From positions 79,773 through 143,772 of the forward strand of contig UQBM01000001.1 in the NCBI GenBank assembly GCA_900539265.1: 64,000 nt of DNA, given 5' to 3'. The translations under genes were made by a program, and so were the position numbers. The notes beneath the pieces were generated by a model, which was given only the letters and a program-made list of their open reading frames with translations, was not told where the DNA came from and made no database searches. Every line of letters starts with the position of its first letter. The first letter of the stretch is position 1. This stretch comes from an uncultured Mollicutes bacterium. GTDB taxonomy: Bacteria > Bacillota_I > Bacilli_A > ML615J-28 > CAG-313. Below are positions 26,684 to 36,284 of this stretch, in pieces.

Positions 26684-28006
26684 ATGAAAGTTAGTTTGAA
26701 TTATAAGAATGTTTTAAATTTTTTATCAGAAGAAGAAATTAAAAATAACGAAAAAAAAGCTTTAGATGCTAGAAATGTCTTACTTAATAAAAAAGGAGAA
26801 GGTGCTGCTTTTTTAGGATGGATAGAATATGCTAATAATTATGATAAGGAAGAATTTGCTAGAATCAAAACTGCAGCCGAGAAAATTAGAGCAAATAGTG
26901 AGGTTTTGATAGTAATTGGGATTGGTGGTTCTTATCTCGGTGCTAAGGCTATTATTGAAAGTCTACAACCTTATTTCCGAAAAGATAAAGCTTTAGAAGT
27001 TATTTTTGTAGGTAATAATTTATCATCATCTTATATAGCAGAATTACTAGAATATGTTCGTAATAAAGATTTTTCAATTAATGTTATTTCTAAATCAGGA
27101 ACCACTACTGAACCAGCTATTGCATTTAGATTATTTAGACAATTATTGATTGAAAAATATGGGAACAATGCTTATGAACGAATTTATGCAACTACTGATA
27201 AAGAAAAAGGGGCTTTACGAATGCTTGCTACTAATGAAGGTTATGAAACTTTTATTGTACCAGATGATATTGGCGGTAGATATTCTTGGTTTACTGCTGT
27301 GGGACTTTTACCAGTTTGTGCTAGTGGTGTTAATATTGATGATTTAATAAAAGGAGCAAGCGATGCCTATTTTGATTGCAAAAATACAAAATATTTAGAT
27401 AATAGTAGTTTACTTTATGCAAGCATTAGAAACCTACTTTATGATAAGGGAAAAATGGTTGAAGTTCTTATCAATTACGAACCAAAGTTGACATTTATTA
27501 GTGAATGGTGGAAACAATTATATGGAGAATCAGAAGGTAAAGATCATAAGGGATTGTTTCCCTCAAGTCTAGTTTATTCAACTGATTTGCATTCAATGGG
27601 ACAATATATTCAAGATGGAATGCGTATAATGTTTGAAACTATTGTAAATATTAAAAAACCTCAAATAGATTTTACATTACAAAGTGAAGAAAATAATTTA
27701 GATGGATTAAATTTTTTGGCGGGAATTAATTTCGATAGTGTAACTAAAAAAGCAATGCAAGGAACCATTCTTGCTCATGTAGACGGAGGAGTACCTAATA
27801 TTATTTTAGAAATTGAAAATATTGATGCTTATAATATAGGATATTTATTATATTTCTTTATGTTTTCTTGTGGTGTTTCAGGATATATGCTTGGAGTGAA
27901 TCCATTTAATCAGCCAGGAGTTGAGGACTATAAGAAAAATATGTTTGCATTGCTTGGTAAACCAGGATATGAAAATCTTCGCAAAAAACTTTTAGAAAGA
28001 TTATAA
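26684..28006 (+). CDS. pgi: Glucose-6-phosphate isomerase
   Basis: 440 aa, the Bacillus-type length. GIGGSYLGAKA and SKSGTTTEPA bind the sugar phosphate; GGRYSWFTAVGLLP and the C-terminal NPFNQPGVEDYKK signature are intact. It interconverts glucose 6-phosphate and fructose 6-phosphate. AGAAGGTG precedes the start. It completes a three-gene sugar-phosphate cluster. Confidence 0.96.
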   Translation: MKVSLNYKNVLNFLSEEEIKNNEKKALDARNVLLNKKGEGAAFLGWIEYANNYDKEEFARIKTAAEKIRANSEVLIVIGIGGSYLGAKAIIESLQPYFRKDKALEVIFVGNNLSSSYIAELLEYVRNKDFSINVISKSGTTTEPAIAFRLFRQLLIEKYGNNAYERIYATTDKEKGALRMLATNEGYETFIVPDDIGGRYSWFTAVGLLPVCASGVNIDDLIKGASDAYFDCKNTKYLDNSSLLYASIRNLLYDKGKMVEVLINYEPKLTFISEWWKQLYGESEGKDHKGLFPSSLVYSTDLHSMGQYIQDGMRIMFETIVNIKKPQIDFTLQSEENNLDGLNFLAGINFDSVTKKAMQGTILAHVDGGVPNIILEIENIDAYNIGYLLYFFMFSCGVSGYMLGVNPFNQPGVEDYKKNMFALLGKPGYENLRKKLLERL

Positions 28007-28012
28007 TATTTT

Positions 28013-28045
28013 AAAAGGATAAATCTAAATTAATTTATCCTTTTT
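28013..28045 (+). terminator. Terminator after pgi
   Basis: A 12-bp stem (28013-28024 with 28033-28044) ends in Ts. Confidence 0.85.
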
Positions 28046-28380
28046 ATTTTGAATTACATTTTTAAATTAGTATAATGAATAAATATTATAGAAATTATTA
28101 AAACGAATTTATAAAAAATTTATCAATAATAAGTAGAAGAAGTTGAAAAGAAAATATATCCTCAAAACAAAAGAATCAACAATTTGAAAAGCTAATTTTA
28201 TTTTTATTGAATAGTTTTTAAATTAGTTTTTATATGAAAATGTAAAAAATATAATTTTAAATTTAACTCATGATACTTGAATTTAATTTCAGCATCCAAT
28301 GTAAACCTTTTTATAAGCATATAAACAAACATATTTATAAAAATAAGTATAATATTTATCTAGTATGAGAGGGAAAAATT
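28046..28380 (+). promoter_or_regulatory. AT-rich intergenic region with promoter and long leader for MATE gene
   Basis: TTGAAT (28049-28054) and TATAAT (28071-28076), 16 nt apart, would start RNA near 28083 and give a leader of about 300 nt. A second TATAAT at 28348-28353 has no good -35. The leader is extremely AT-rich; no known riboswitch or coding sequence was recognised in it. Confidence 0.45.
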
Positions 28381-29781
28381 ATGTCGATAACATCAATTAA
28401 AAAAAGAACACATTATGAAATGGATATGACAAGTGGGAACTTTTTTAAAAAAATTGTTTTCTTTTGTTTACCACTTATGTTTACAGGTATTTTACAATTA
28501 TTATACAATGCGGCAGACTTGATTGTTGTAGGACAGTTTAGTGATGAACCTGACGCACTTGGAGCAGTTGGTTCTACTTCAGCTTTAATTAATTTAATCA
28601 TTAATTTATTTATGGGGCTATCGGTTGGTTCTAATGTAATGTGTGCAAGAAGTTTTGCTTCTAAAGATGCTGATAAATTATCAAAAATTATACATACATC
28701 AATTACTATTAGTGTAATTTGTGGTTTTGTTTTAGGAATTATTGGCTTTATTTTTGCTCGCAATTTTTTACAAATGATGGATAATCCTATTGATCTTGCG
28801 GTAGTATATTTAAAAATATATTTCATTGGAATGCCTTTTAATATGCTTTATAATTTTGCTGCAAGTATTCTTAGAGGAGTTGGTGATACCAAAAGACCTT
28901 TGTATTATCTAAGTATTGCAGGATTAATTAATATTGTTTTAAACATTGTTTTTGTGGTAGTTTTTAAAATGGATGTTGATGGGGTGGCAATTGCAACCGT
29001 AATATCTCAAGTAGTATCTTGTATTTTAATTATGAATTGCTTAATTAAAACAAAGGAAATTTATAAGTTTTCTTTCAAAAAAATTCATATTTATAAAAAG
29101 GAATTGATTGAAATAACAAAAATTGGATTACCAGCTGGTATTCAAGGATCTATTTTTTCTATTTCTAATGTTCTTATTCAATCATCTATTAATAAATTTG
29201 GTTCTATTGCTATTAATGGAAATTCGGCAGCTCAAAGTATAGAAGGGTTTGTATATATTTCAATGAATTCTGTATATCATGCATCTCTTGCATTTGTAGG
29301 TCAAAATATGGGTGTTAAAAAATATCATAATATTCATAAAGTTACCTGGTATTGCTTAATTTTTGTTACATTAGTTGGTGTGGTTCTAGGAGGAAGTCTT
29401 TTTTTATGTGGTCGCTATGTATCAAGAATATATACAAATGTCCCAGGTGAAATTGATGTTTCATATATTAGGCTACATTATTTATGTTTACCATATTTTT
29501 TATGTGGTATTATGGATGTAATGGTTGGAGTTTTAAGAGGTTTAGGTTATTCAATCACGCCAATGATTGTATCTATAATTGGTGTTTGTGTGTTTAGAGT
29601 TTTTTGGATATATTTAATTTTTTATAATGTCACTGATTTTTCTAATTATAACGATTTACATTATTTGTATATGTCTTATCCAATTTCATGGATTGCTACT
29701 TTTGCAGTAGAGTATTTAATGTATGTAATAGTTTATAAAAAAATTTTAAAAAGATCTCAATTAGAATTAATTAATAATTAA
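28381..29781 (+). CDS. MATE-family multidrug/toxin efflux protein
   Basis: 466 aa with about twelve membrane helices in two similar halves. The first half begins KIVFFCLPLMFTGILQLLYNAADLIVVGQ, the family's typical opening, and LPAGIQGSIFSISNVLIQ opens the second half. It expels drugs or toxic organics using an Na+ or H+ gradient. GAGAGGG precedes the ATG. It is a single-gene unit; substrate unknown. Confidence 0.9.
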   Translation: MSITSIKKRTHYEMDMTSGNFFKKIVFFCLPLMFTGILQLLYNAADLIVVGQFSDEPDALGAVGSTSALINLIINLFMGLSVGSNVMCARSFASKDADKLSKIIHTSITISVICGFVLGIIGFIFARNFLQMMDNPIDLAVVYLKIYFIGMPFNMLYNFAASILRGVGDTKRPLYYLSIAGLINIVLNIVFVVVFKMDVDGVAIATVISQVVSCILIMNCLIKTKEIYKFSFKKIHIYKKELIEITKIGLPAGIQGSIFSISNVLIQSSINKFGSIAINGNSAAQSIEGFVYISMNSVYHASLAFVGQNMGVKKYHNIHKVTWYCLIFVTLVGVVLGGSLFLCGRYVSRIYTNVPGEIDVSYIRLHYLCLPYFLCGIMDVMVGVLRGLGYSITPMIVSIIGVCVFRVFWIYLIFYNVTDFSNYNDLHYLYMSYPISWIATFAVEYLMYVIVYKKILKRSQLELINN

Positions 29782-29835
29782 AAAAGACTTGTGAGAAGTT
29801 TGCAATTAAATCAAACTATTCTCACAAGTCTTTTT
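29781..29835. terminator. Bidirectional terminator between MATE and nuclease lipoprotein
   Basis: A perfect 17-bp stem (29781-29797 with 29819-29835) lies between converging genes and has A and T tracts on either side. Confidence 0.9.
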
Positions 29836-32077
29836 AATAAATTAAATCTACTAACCAAGGATTATCAATAAAAGGATTATAGTTGCCTTGAATTTTTTGT
29901 ATTTGTTCATTGCGATATGTTTCATAATAGTCAACAGGATCTTGGTTATGCCACAAAATTAACATTTCTATACTTTTTGCAACACCAAGTTTTTCAATAT
30001 CCATATTATATCGAATATTCATATAAAATATTATTCTAGCTACATCACCTTTTATGTCGTCTTTTGGCTCGAAGTAGAGGTTATTTGTTATAGGACCAAA
30101 AGGTTTATTGTTTCTAGATGAATTAATTGAAGTAAGTGCAGGTCTTAACTGGTGTAAGTCGGTTCCTGCATTTTTACTTGATCCATTTACGGTTGAATAC
30201 AGACCACCTGATAAGGATTTGGGCCAAATATGCTCTCGATTCCAAGTAATTCCATTTTCCCAAGTTCCATTTATTGATTGACCACTATAAAATAGGATAA
30301 TATTTCCAGGATGATCAAAATCTGGATCAGTTAAAAGATAGGCATTTCTAGCAAAATCATAATCAACAATATTACTATGAGTAGAAGTAATAAGTGATGA
30401 CAATTGATTTCTTAAAGCATCTCCTGTTAAACCAATGATTGATTCGTAGTAGTCTTCGTGACTATAAGGATACAAATTATCAAGATGTTTATATTCATAA
30501 TTCCATGTATCTAAAGAACTAATTTCGGTTACGCTAGTTGTAAAATTAGAAGAATATTTATCAATTTGCCATAATATTTCATTTTGATAAGAAAGATCAT
30601 AGATTGAAATGCTAGAATCCTTCATATATATTTGATTAATATTATGATAGTCATTCATAGTTGCTATTCTATTAATTATTAAGTTTTTGGTTTTAGCAAG
30701 ATAATTAGAAGAATTTGTAATAATATAGTCATAAGATGATATTTTTATTTCATCACTAATATCACCCGTGGTATCAATTAAAATTTGAGTATTATAATTA
30801 TTTAATAAAATTCCATTAGGTGTGTAAATAAGAGTTGCGGTTGGTGAAAGATGATAGGTTTGAGTATTTACTTCATCTAATTTTATAAATTTTTTAACTT
30901 TTAAACTTTCAATATTATGATAACTAATTAAATATTCAATATCATTATCTTTTATTAATTGGTTAAAATTATCTAAATCATCATCACTTAAAATAATTAA
31001 AACGTCAATATTATCTAATTTGATATATATTAGGTCTTTTTTTACAATAACATCAGTATAAGGATAACTATGATTTAAAGAAGGATAATTATAGGACATA
31101 GTGTATGGTGAAGAGATTGTGATATCTTTATAGGTTATTTTAAGTTCACCTTTATAAAATTGTTTATTATTAAAATTGGAAATAATAAGTTCATCTTTAA
31201 TTGCAGTAAGGCTAATAATTTTGCTAGTGTTATCACTATAGGTGATTTTTAAATTTCCTTTATAATCAAAATCATCACCAATAGTATAGTTTGTTGTTAA
31301 ATCTAAAGCTTCGATAGATATAATTTCATCATTAGATAGGTGAAAAATCTTTATTTCAAATAAGCCAAAATTACCAATGGCTTTTTTGGAATATTCAAAT
31401 TTTACTTTAGTGATATTAGTATTAGAAAATATGGCACTAATAGTATTTTTAGTGTTTAAAATAGGTCCATCAATTTGGTATTGTTCTAAAATATTATTAT
31501 TATCATCTAATCCATAAATGGTAATAATTGAATCTCCCCCCGCATTTTTACCAAGAATAGTTACTTCAACTTTAAAGGTTGAGAAAGGTTCAAAAGAAAC
31601 GGATGTAATACTTTCATTGTTATTAGAAAATTTTAGTGAACCATCAGCATAAATACTTGCATTATAATTATATATCCATCCTTTTGGTGCTGTTTTTTGA
31701 TTGAGAAAACTTTGAGTTATAATTTCTTTGGCATAAGTTTCTTTATAATCAGTATTATTATATGTATATACATTGGAATAATTAGAGTCATTAGAGTAAG
31801 TGGTTCCCTGTTTTAATCCTTTAACCCGAAAACTAATTGTTTCAATACTAGAATTAAGATAAGAGGAAAAATTAAAGTTATTTTCAACTTGATGATAAGT
31901 AGTTTCATCTAAAATAGTCATTTCTACTTCATAATATTTAACATCATTTTGTAATGTCCAAGTAAGAGTATTATTTTTAACATCTAAATTGCTTGGAATT
32001 TTAATTTCTGAGGTAGTACATCCACTAAATATTGTTAAAAATAAGGTTATAATAATTGGTAAAATAATTTTTTTCAT
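29834..32077 (-). CDS. Lipoprotein with Ig-like region and C-terminal endonuclease I (EndA/NucM) domain
   Basis: 747 aa. The lipobox FSGC ends the signal peptide. A fibronectin/Ig-like N-terminal part contains a Big_3-type stretch (TNYTIGDDFDYKGNLKITY). The middle third is unrecognised. The C-terminal 180 residues are an endonuclease I (His-Me finger) domain with WNREHIWPKS, TDLHQLRPA and NSSRNNKPFG. It would be a surface-tethered nuclease, perhaps for nucleotide scavenging. ATG 32077 follows AGGAGTT inside the intergenic gap after pcp, with which it forms an operon. Confidence 0.8.
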   Translation of the reverse strand: MKKIILPIIITLFLTIFSGCTTSEIKIPSNLDVKNNTLTWTLQNDVKYYEVEMTILDETTYHQVENNFNFSSYLNSSIETISFRVKGLKQGTTYSNDSNYSNVYTYNNTDYKETYAKEIITQSFLNQKTAPKGWIYNYNASIYADGSLKFSNNNESITSVSFEPFSTFKVEVTILGKNAGGDSIITIYGLDDNNNILEQYQIDGPILNTKNTISAIFSNTNITKVKFEYSKKAIGNFGLFEIKIFHLSNDEIISIEALDLTTNYTIGDDFDYKGNLKITYSDNTSKIISLTAIKDELIISNFNNKQFYKGELKITYKDITISSPYTMSYNYPSLNHSYPYTDVIVKKDLIYIKLDNIDVLIILSDDDLDNFNQLIKDNDIEYLISYHNIESLKVKKFIKLDEVNTQTYHLSPTATLIYTPNGILLNNYNTQILIDTTGDISDEIKISSYDYIITNSSNYLAKTKNLIINRIATMNDYHNINQIYMKDSSISIYDLSYQNEILWQIDKYSSNFTTSVTEISSLDTWNYEYKHLDNLYPYSHEDYYESIIGLTGDALRNQLSSLITSTHSNIVDYDFARNAYLLTDPDFDHPGNIILFYSGQSINGTWENGITWNREHIWPKSLSGGLYSTVNGSSKNAGTDLHQLRPALTSINSSRNNKPFGPITNNLYFEPKDDIKGDVARIIFYMNIRYNMDIEKLGVAKSIEMLILWHNQDPVDYYETYRNEQIQKIQGNYNPFIDNPWLVDLIY

Positions 32078-32085
32078 AGCAACTC

Positions 32086-32642
32086 CTATAATGATTTAAT
32101 AATGATTTCTAAGGCTTCACGCATTTGAGTAATGGATAAATCATTTGTTGGCAAAGGAAAATGAATAAAAATGCAAGGTATTTTTGGATAATAATACATT
32201 ACTTGATAATATAAAGCATTACAAATATATGCGCCAGCATCCATACTAATTTCAGCTTTAATTAAGTTAGTAAAAAGATGTGATAAAGCTTCAATAGTTG
32301 GAAAAACAGAATATATTGATTGTGGTCCTTTTTCAATTATTAATTTTTGATTTAAATTTACTTCATCGGTACTATCAATTTTTTTATTAATAAGGTTTTT
32401 TGCTCTAATTTCAAGAGAAATTTTTTTCTGTTAGTAGCTTCACCACATAGTATTATGACATCTGGCTTTTCTTTTTCAATATATGAATTAATACACTGGA
32501 AAGAAGAAAAAAGAGCGACTGGTAAGTATTTTTTGTTAACTTCTATTTGAGAATTATGTAAATCTACCCCATTTACTGCTAATTGAGAAACATTGGTATG
32601 TCTACCATTAAAGGCTTCAAATGCTGTTAATAATATTTTCAT
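32086..32642 (-). pseudogene. pcp: Pyroglutamyl peptidase with frameshift at a seven-A run
   Basis: The reading frame starts at 32642 (MKILLTAFEAFNGR, after GAGGTGAT) and encodes Pcp up to LCGEATNRKK. It then leaves homology at a run of seven Ts on the + strand (32421-32427). Adding one base puts the sequence into a frame that continues ISLEIRAKN, then DAGAYICNALYY and FIHFPL, ending at TAG 32086. Together they give about 185 aa with Glu, Cys and His of the catalytic triad all present. It would remove N-terminal pyroglutamate. It may be a recent inactivation, a sequencing error or a slippage site. Confidence 0.85.
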
Positions 32643-32660
32643 TATATCACCTCACAATTT

Positions 32661-32688
32661 ATTATATCATAATTATAATTTATTTCAA
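32661..32688 (-). promoter_or_regulatory. pcp-nuclease operon promoter
   Basis: On the minus strand, TTGAAA (32688-32683) and TGATATAAT ending at 32661 form an extended -10 promoter with a 16-nt spacer, 19 nt before the pcp ATG. Confidence 0.75.
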
Positions 32689-32791
32689 AACTATTTGTTT
32701 TTGTTATGCAAATATTTCCGTTTTTAATATAAAAATTTATTTTATTTTAGAAAATTAGATGAATTTATGAAAAGAAAAAAGTCAACAAAAC

Positions 32792-32820
32792 TTGAATAAA
32801 TAGTGAAGTTATGTTATAAT
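32792..32820 (+). promoter_or_regulatory. groES promoter without CIRCE
   Basis: TTGAAT (32792-32797) and TATAAT (32815-32820) have a 17-nt spacer. No TTAGCACTC-N9-GAGTGCTAA (CIRCE) or CtsR repeat is visible between 32643 and 32846. It probably drives the long run to uvrA. Confidence 0.8.
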
Positions 32821-32846
32821 AAGTTAAATATGGAGGAATATATTTT

Positions 32847-33098
32847 ATGGTTAAAGCGATTCATAATAATGTAGTTTTACAAAAAAAAGTAAAGCAAGGG
32901 CAGAAGGGGATTTATATGCCAAATATTGGAGATGATAGTTTTATAGTTTTAAATGTAGGTCCAGAGGTATCCACTATAAAAGTTGGTAATGAAGTAATAT
33001 TAGACAAAAATCCTAAACAATTTAAATTAGGAATAAATGATTATTATATAACAAGTATTGAAAATATTATTGCAATTGTGGAGGAAAATCATGAGTAA
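32847..33098 (+). CDS. groES: Co-chaperonin GroES, short and divergent
   Basis: 83 aa, shorter than the usual 94-97. The beta-barrel pattern survives (NNVVLQKKV, FIVLNVGPEV, KVGNEVILDK, ENIIAIVEE). The mobile-loop GGI[VL]L is reduced to QKGIYMP. It caps GroEL. AATATGGAGGAA precedes the ATG. Identification rests on this pattern and on groEL overlapping it by 8 bp. Confidence 0.85.
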   Translation: MVKAIHNNVVLQKKVKQGQKGIYMPNIGDDSFIVLNVGPEVSTIKVGNEVILDKNPKQFKLGINDYYITSIENIIAIVEENHE

Positions 33099-34683
33099 TA
33101 AATTATTGTTTTCATCTTCAGCAAGAGAAAAAATGACTATTGGTGCTAAAACATTAGCAAATGCGGTAAAAGTAACGTTAGGTCCTAAAGGAAGAAATGT
33201 TGTAATTGAGCAAGATTTCGGTTCACCACTTATTGTTAATGATGGAGTAACAATTGCTAAGTCGATTACTTTAGAGGATAAATATGAAAATTTAGGGGCA
33301 TCAATTTTAATTGAAGCAGCTACTAAAACTAATGATTTAGTTGGTGATGGCACAACCACTGCTATTTTGCTTACTGCAACCCTAATAGAAGAAGGTATGA
33401 AAAAATTACAAAGTGGTGCTAATCCAGTAACTTTAAGAAACGGATTAAATTTTTACTTGTCACATATTAATCAAATGATTGATGAAGTGTCAACTCCCGT
33501 TAAATCAAGCGACGATTTAGAACAAATTGCAACGATTTCATCTGGTTCAAAAGAAATTGGTAAGCTTATTCGTGAGGCTTATCAAAATGTTGGTCAAGAT
33601 GGTATTATTACCATTGAAGAATCTCAAGGACTTGAAGATTATTTAGATGTGGTAAAAGGTTATTCTTTTGATCGAGGATTTTTATCTAGTTATATGGCAA
33701 ATAATGAGACTAAAAATGAAGCTATTTTAGATAAACCTTTTGTTCTTGTTACTGATAAAAAAATTATTAGCATGCAAGAGTTATTGGTATATTTAGAAGA
33801 GGCTATCAAAAGAAGTAAACCACTTTTCATTATTTGTGATGATATTGAACAAGAAGTTTTAGGAGCTCTTGTTGTCAATAAATTGCGTGGTGTTTTTAAT
33901 GCGGTAGTAGTTAAGGCTCCATCATTTGGTGAAAGAAAGTTAAAACAATTAAAAGATATTGCAACAATTACTGGTGCTCAAATGGTAGATTCTAGCATTG
34001 GTATGGAACTTAGCAATAATGACACAAGTATTTTAGGAATTGCAGAAAAAATAATTGTTTCAAAAGATCAGACAATTATTATTAGTAATTCTGAATTAAC
34101 TGATAATATAAATTTGTATGCCAAATCCCTTCAAGAAGAATTATTAAATACGACTAGTGAATATGACAAAGAAAAACTAGAAGAACGAATAGCTAAAATT
34201 TTAGGAGGAATTGCCCAAATTAAAATTGGAGCTGAGACAGAAATAGTTTTAAAAGAAAAAAAACTTCGAATTGAAGATGCACTAAATGCAACTAAGGCCG
34301 CAATGAAATCAGGCATTATTGAAGGTGGTGGCAAAGTATTATATAAACTTTCAAATGCTTTGAAAAATATTGAGAATGCAGAACCATATCAACAAGCAAG
34401 AGAAATTTTAGAAATAGCTTTACAAAAACCTTTTATACAAATTTGTGAAAATGCAGGAGTTGACTATAAAGATATCTTACAAAGGGTTAGTGGTGATTTA
34501 TGGTATGATGCTTTAAATAATAATATGGTTGATATGAAACAAGTAGGAATTATCGATCCTGCTAGTGTAGAAAAAAGTGCAATTATGAGCGCAGTAAGTA
34601 TTTCAGGAATCTTTTTAACAACCGAATGTGCAATTATCAATGAGGATAAAAAAACGACTGTAAATGAGGAGAATTTATTGTAA
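33091..34683 (+). CDS. groEL: Chaperonin GroEL
   Basis: 530 aa. VTLGPKGRNV, the ATP site VGDGTTT and the GIIEGGG segment are intact. The C-terminus ends in charged and Asn-rich residues; the GGM repeat tail is absent. It folds proteins with GroES. ATG 33091 follows GTGGAGGAAA and overlaps groES by 8 bp; the frame's earlier ATG at 33058 is inside groES. It is followed with a 1-bp overlap by a coiled-coil gene. Confidence 0.96.
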   Translation: MSNKLLFSSSAREKMTIGAKTLANAVKVTLGPKGRNVVIEQDFGSPLIVNDGVTIAKSITLEDKYENLGASILIEAATKTNDLVGDGTTTAILLTATLIEEGMKKLQSGANPVTLRNGLNFYLSHINQMIDEVSTPVKSSDDLEQIATISSGSKEIGKLIREAYQNVGQDGIITIEESQGLEDYLDVVKGYSFDRGFLSSYMANNETKNEAILDKPFVLVTDKKIISMQELLVYLEEAIKRSKPLFIICDDIEQEVLGALVVNKLRGVFNAVVVKAPSFGERKLKQLKDIATITGAQMVDSSIGMELSNNDTSILGIAEKIIVSKDQTIIISNSELTDNINLYAKSLQEELLNTTSEYDKEKLEERIAKILGGIAQIKIGAETEIVLKEKKLRIEDALNATKAAMKSGIIEGGGKVLYKLSNALKNIENAEPYQQAREILEIALQKPFIQICENAGVDYKDILQRVSGDLWYDALNNNMVDMKQVGIIDPASVEKSAIMSAVSISGIFLTTECAIINEDKKTTVNEENLL

Positions 34684-36284
34684 TGATTGATTATCAAAAT
34701 GATATGAGTAGGGTTGAACAACTTCTTAAAGATATTGAAAAATTAAAGGAAGAAAATCTTTTTTTGAAAGAAGAAATAAGAAGATTAAATTCAAGGCTTA
34801 CAGGTTTAAACTCAACAAATACTCAAGTTAACATAAATTCACCATTAGTTGATTATTATATTAATCGTTATTTAGAAATTCATGATTATGTTTTAAATGC
34901 TAGAATTAGCATTTTGGATGAAGATATCCAAAAAACTGAAAATAATTATGAAGAATTAACTTCACGTGAGGATATGTTAGAAGAAATTGCCAAAAGAAAT
35001 CAAAATCTAACAATTCAGATTGAAGAATTGGATGAAAAAATTAAACAAAATAATCAATCATTGGAAAATGAAAAGGCTACTTTTCAAATAATTGCTAATA
35101 AAGTAACCGATTTAGAAAATAATTTATACTATGCAACACTAGATTATTATAATAATTTAGTTAGTAAATTAAGTATTGGAAATGTTTATGAAACTTTGGA
35201 ATATATGAATTTTGTTATAGATGTATTAAAATACACTCTATATGATGAAGTAGTAAAATATTTAGACGATGCAAAAAATGCTTTGATTAAATTAGATGAT
35301 TTAAACATTTTAGAATATGAAGTAAAAAATCAAAATATTACTTATGAAAATGAAAAAAAGGTTTTATCCGAAAGTATAGAAGTTATCTCTTTTGAAGAAA
35401 CGGAAAAGAAATTAGATGCCTTGGCATATGAGATTACTACTAAAAAAACAACAAGGAGTGAATTATTAGAATTATTCGAAAATTTAAAAAAGCAAAATGT
35501 TAAATCCATTAAAGACGAAATTAAACATTTACAAATTTTGGAATATACAAATCAACAAATTGCTTTGAAAATGGATGATATCGTACTTAATTATAAAAAT
35601 AATTTATCTAGTGTTGATACTTCTTCTAATATTTTATTAAATAAAAAATTATTGTTAAAAAAATTGAATGATAAGATGGAGACTATTAAACCATTTAAAG
35701 ATAAATATGATAAATTAAATGATGAATATAATCAAATACAGGCAATGTATAAAACTATTACCAATAATATTGATGAAATAGAAAACTATATTTCAGATGC
35801 TAAAAAAATAATGGATGCTAATCAGTCATTTATAAGAACGATTAAAGAATATAATGAAACCAAAACCAAATTAGATTCTATTAAAATGAGTTTAGATTCA
35901 ATTATTATCAGAGAAAAAAATCTTGCTGAAGCAAGAAAACAAATATTAAATGATCCTTATGGGAAAACTGATTTAATTAGAATTGATGAAGAGTTGAAAC
36001 TGGTTCAAGAAAGCATTGAAAGTTTTAATATAGAGTACAGACAATTAGAATCAAAAATATATAAATTAAAAGAGACAGAACAAGATTATAAAATTATTAT
36101 GATATATGAAGAATATTTACTTTGTGAGGATAAACTTCCAAAATTATATGATAAGCAAAGAGCTTTAAGTTCACTTATAAGTGATAAATATGTTGAGGTT
36201 TCTAATGCCAAAATGAAATGTAATGAATATGAATCACTTTTAAAACAAATTGAGGAAGTTGAAGATGAGATTAACAATTTCTAA
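34683..36284 (+). CDS. Hypothetical long coiled-coil protein
   Basis: 533 aa, not recognised. It is almost wholly heptad-like, rich in Lys, Glu, Asn and Leu, with no signal peptide or membrane helix, so probably cytosolic and rod-shaped. Coiled coil occupies about residues 10-45, 75-150 and 190-530. The ATG shares its A with the groEL stop codon (TAATG), so translation is probably coupled. It overlaps the next gene by 20 bp. Confidence 0.7.
   Translation: MIDYQNDMSRVEQLLKDIEKLKEENLFLKEEIRRLNSRLTGLNSTNTQVNINSPLVDYYINRYLEIHDYVLNARISILDEDIQKTENNYEELTSREDMLEEIAKRNQNLTIQIEELDEKIKQNNQSLENEKATFQIIANKVTDLENNLYYATLDYYNNLVSKLSIGNVYETLEYMNFVIDVLKYTLYDEVVKYLDDAKNALIKLDDLNILEYEVKNQNITYENEKKVLSESIEVISFEETEKKLDALAYEITTKKTTRSELLELFENLKKQNVKSIKDEIKHLQILEYTNQQIALKMDDIVLNYKNNLSSVDTSSNILLNKKLLLKKLNDKMETIKPFKDKYDKLNDEYNQIQAMYKTITNNIDEIENYISDAKKIMDANQSFIRTIKEYNETKTKLDSIKMSLDSIIIREKNLAEARKQILNDPYGKTDLIRIDEELKLVQESIESFNIEYRQLESKIYKLKETEQDYKIIMIYEEYLLCEDKLPKLYDKQRALSSLISDKYVEVSNAKMKCNEYESLLKQIEEVEDEINNF

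Noticed and set aside
28046..28380. Known riboswitch upstream of MATE
   Set aside because: No guanidine, purine, Mn or SAM motif recognised; sequence is low-complexity AT.
32643..32846. CIRCE or CtsR element before groES
   Set aside because: Searched both strands by eye; no TTAGCACTC/GAGTGCTAA pair or GGTCAAA tandem repeat.
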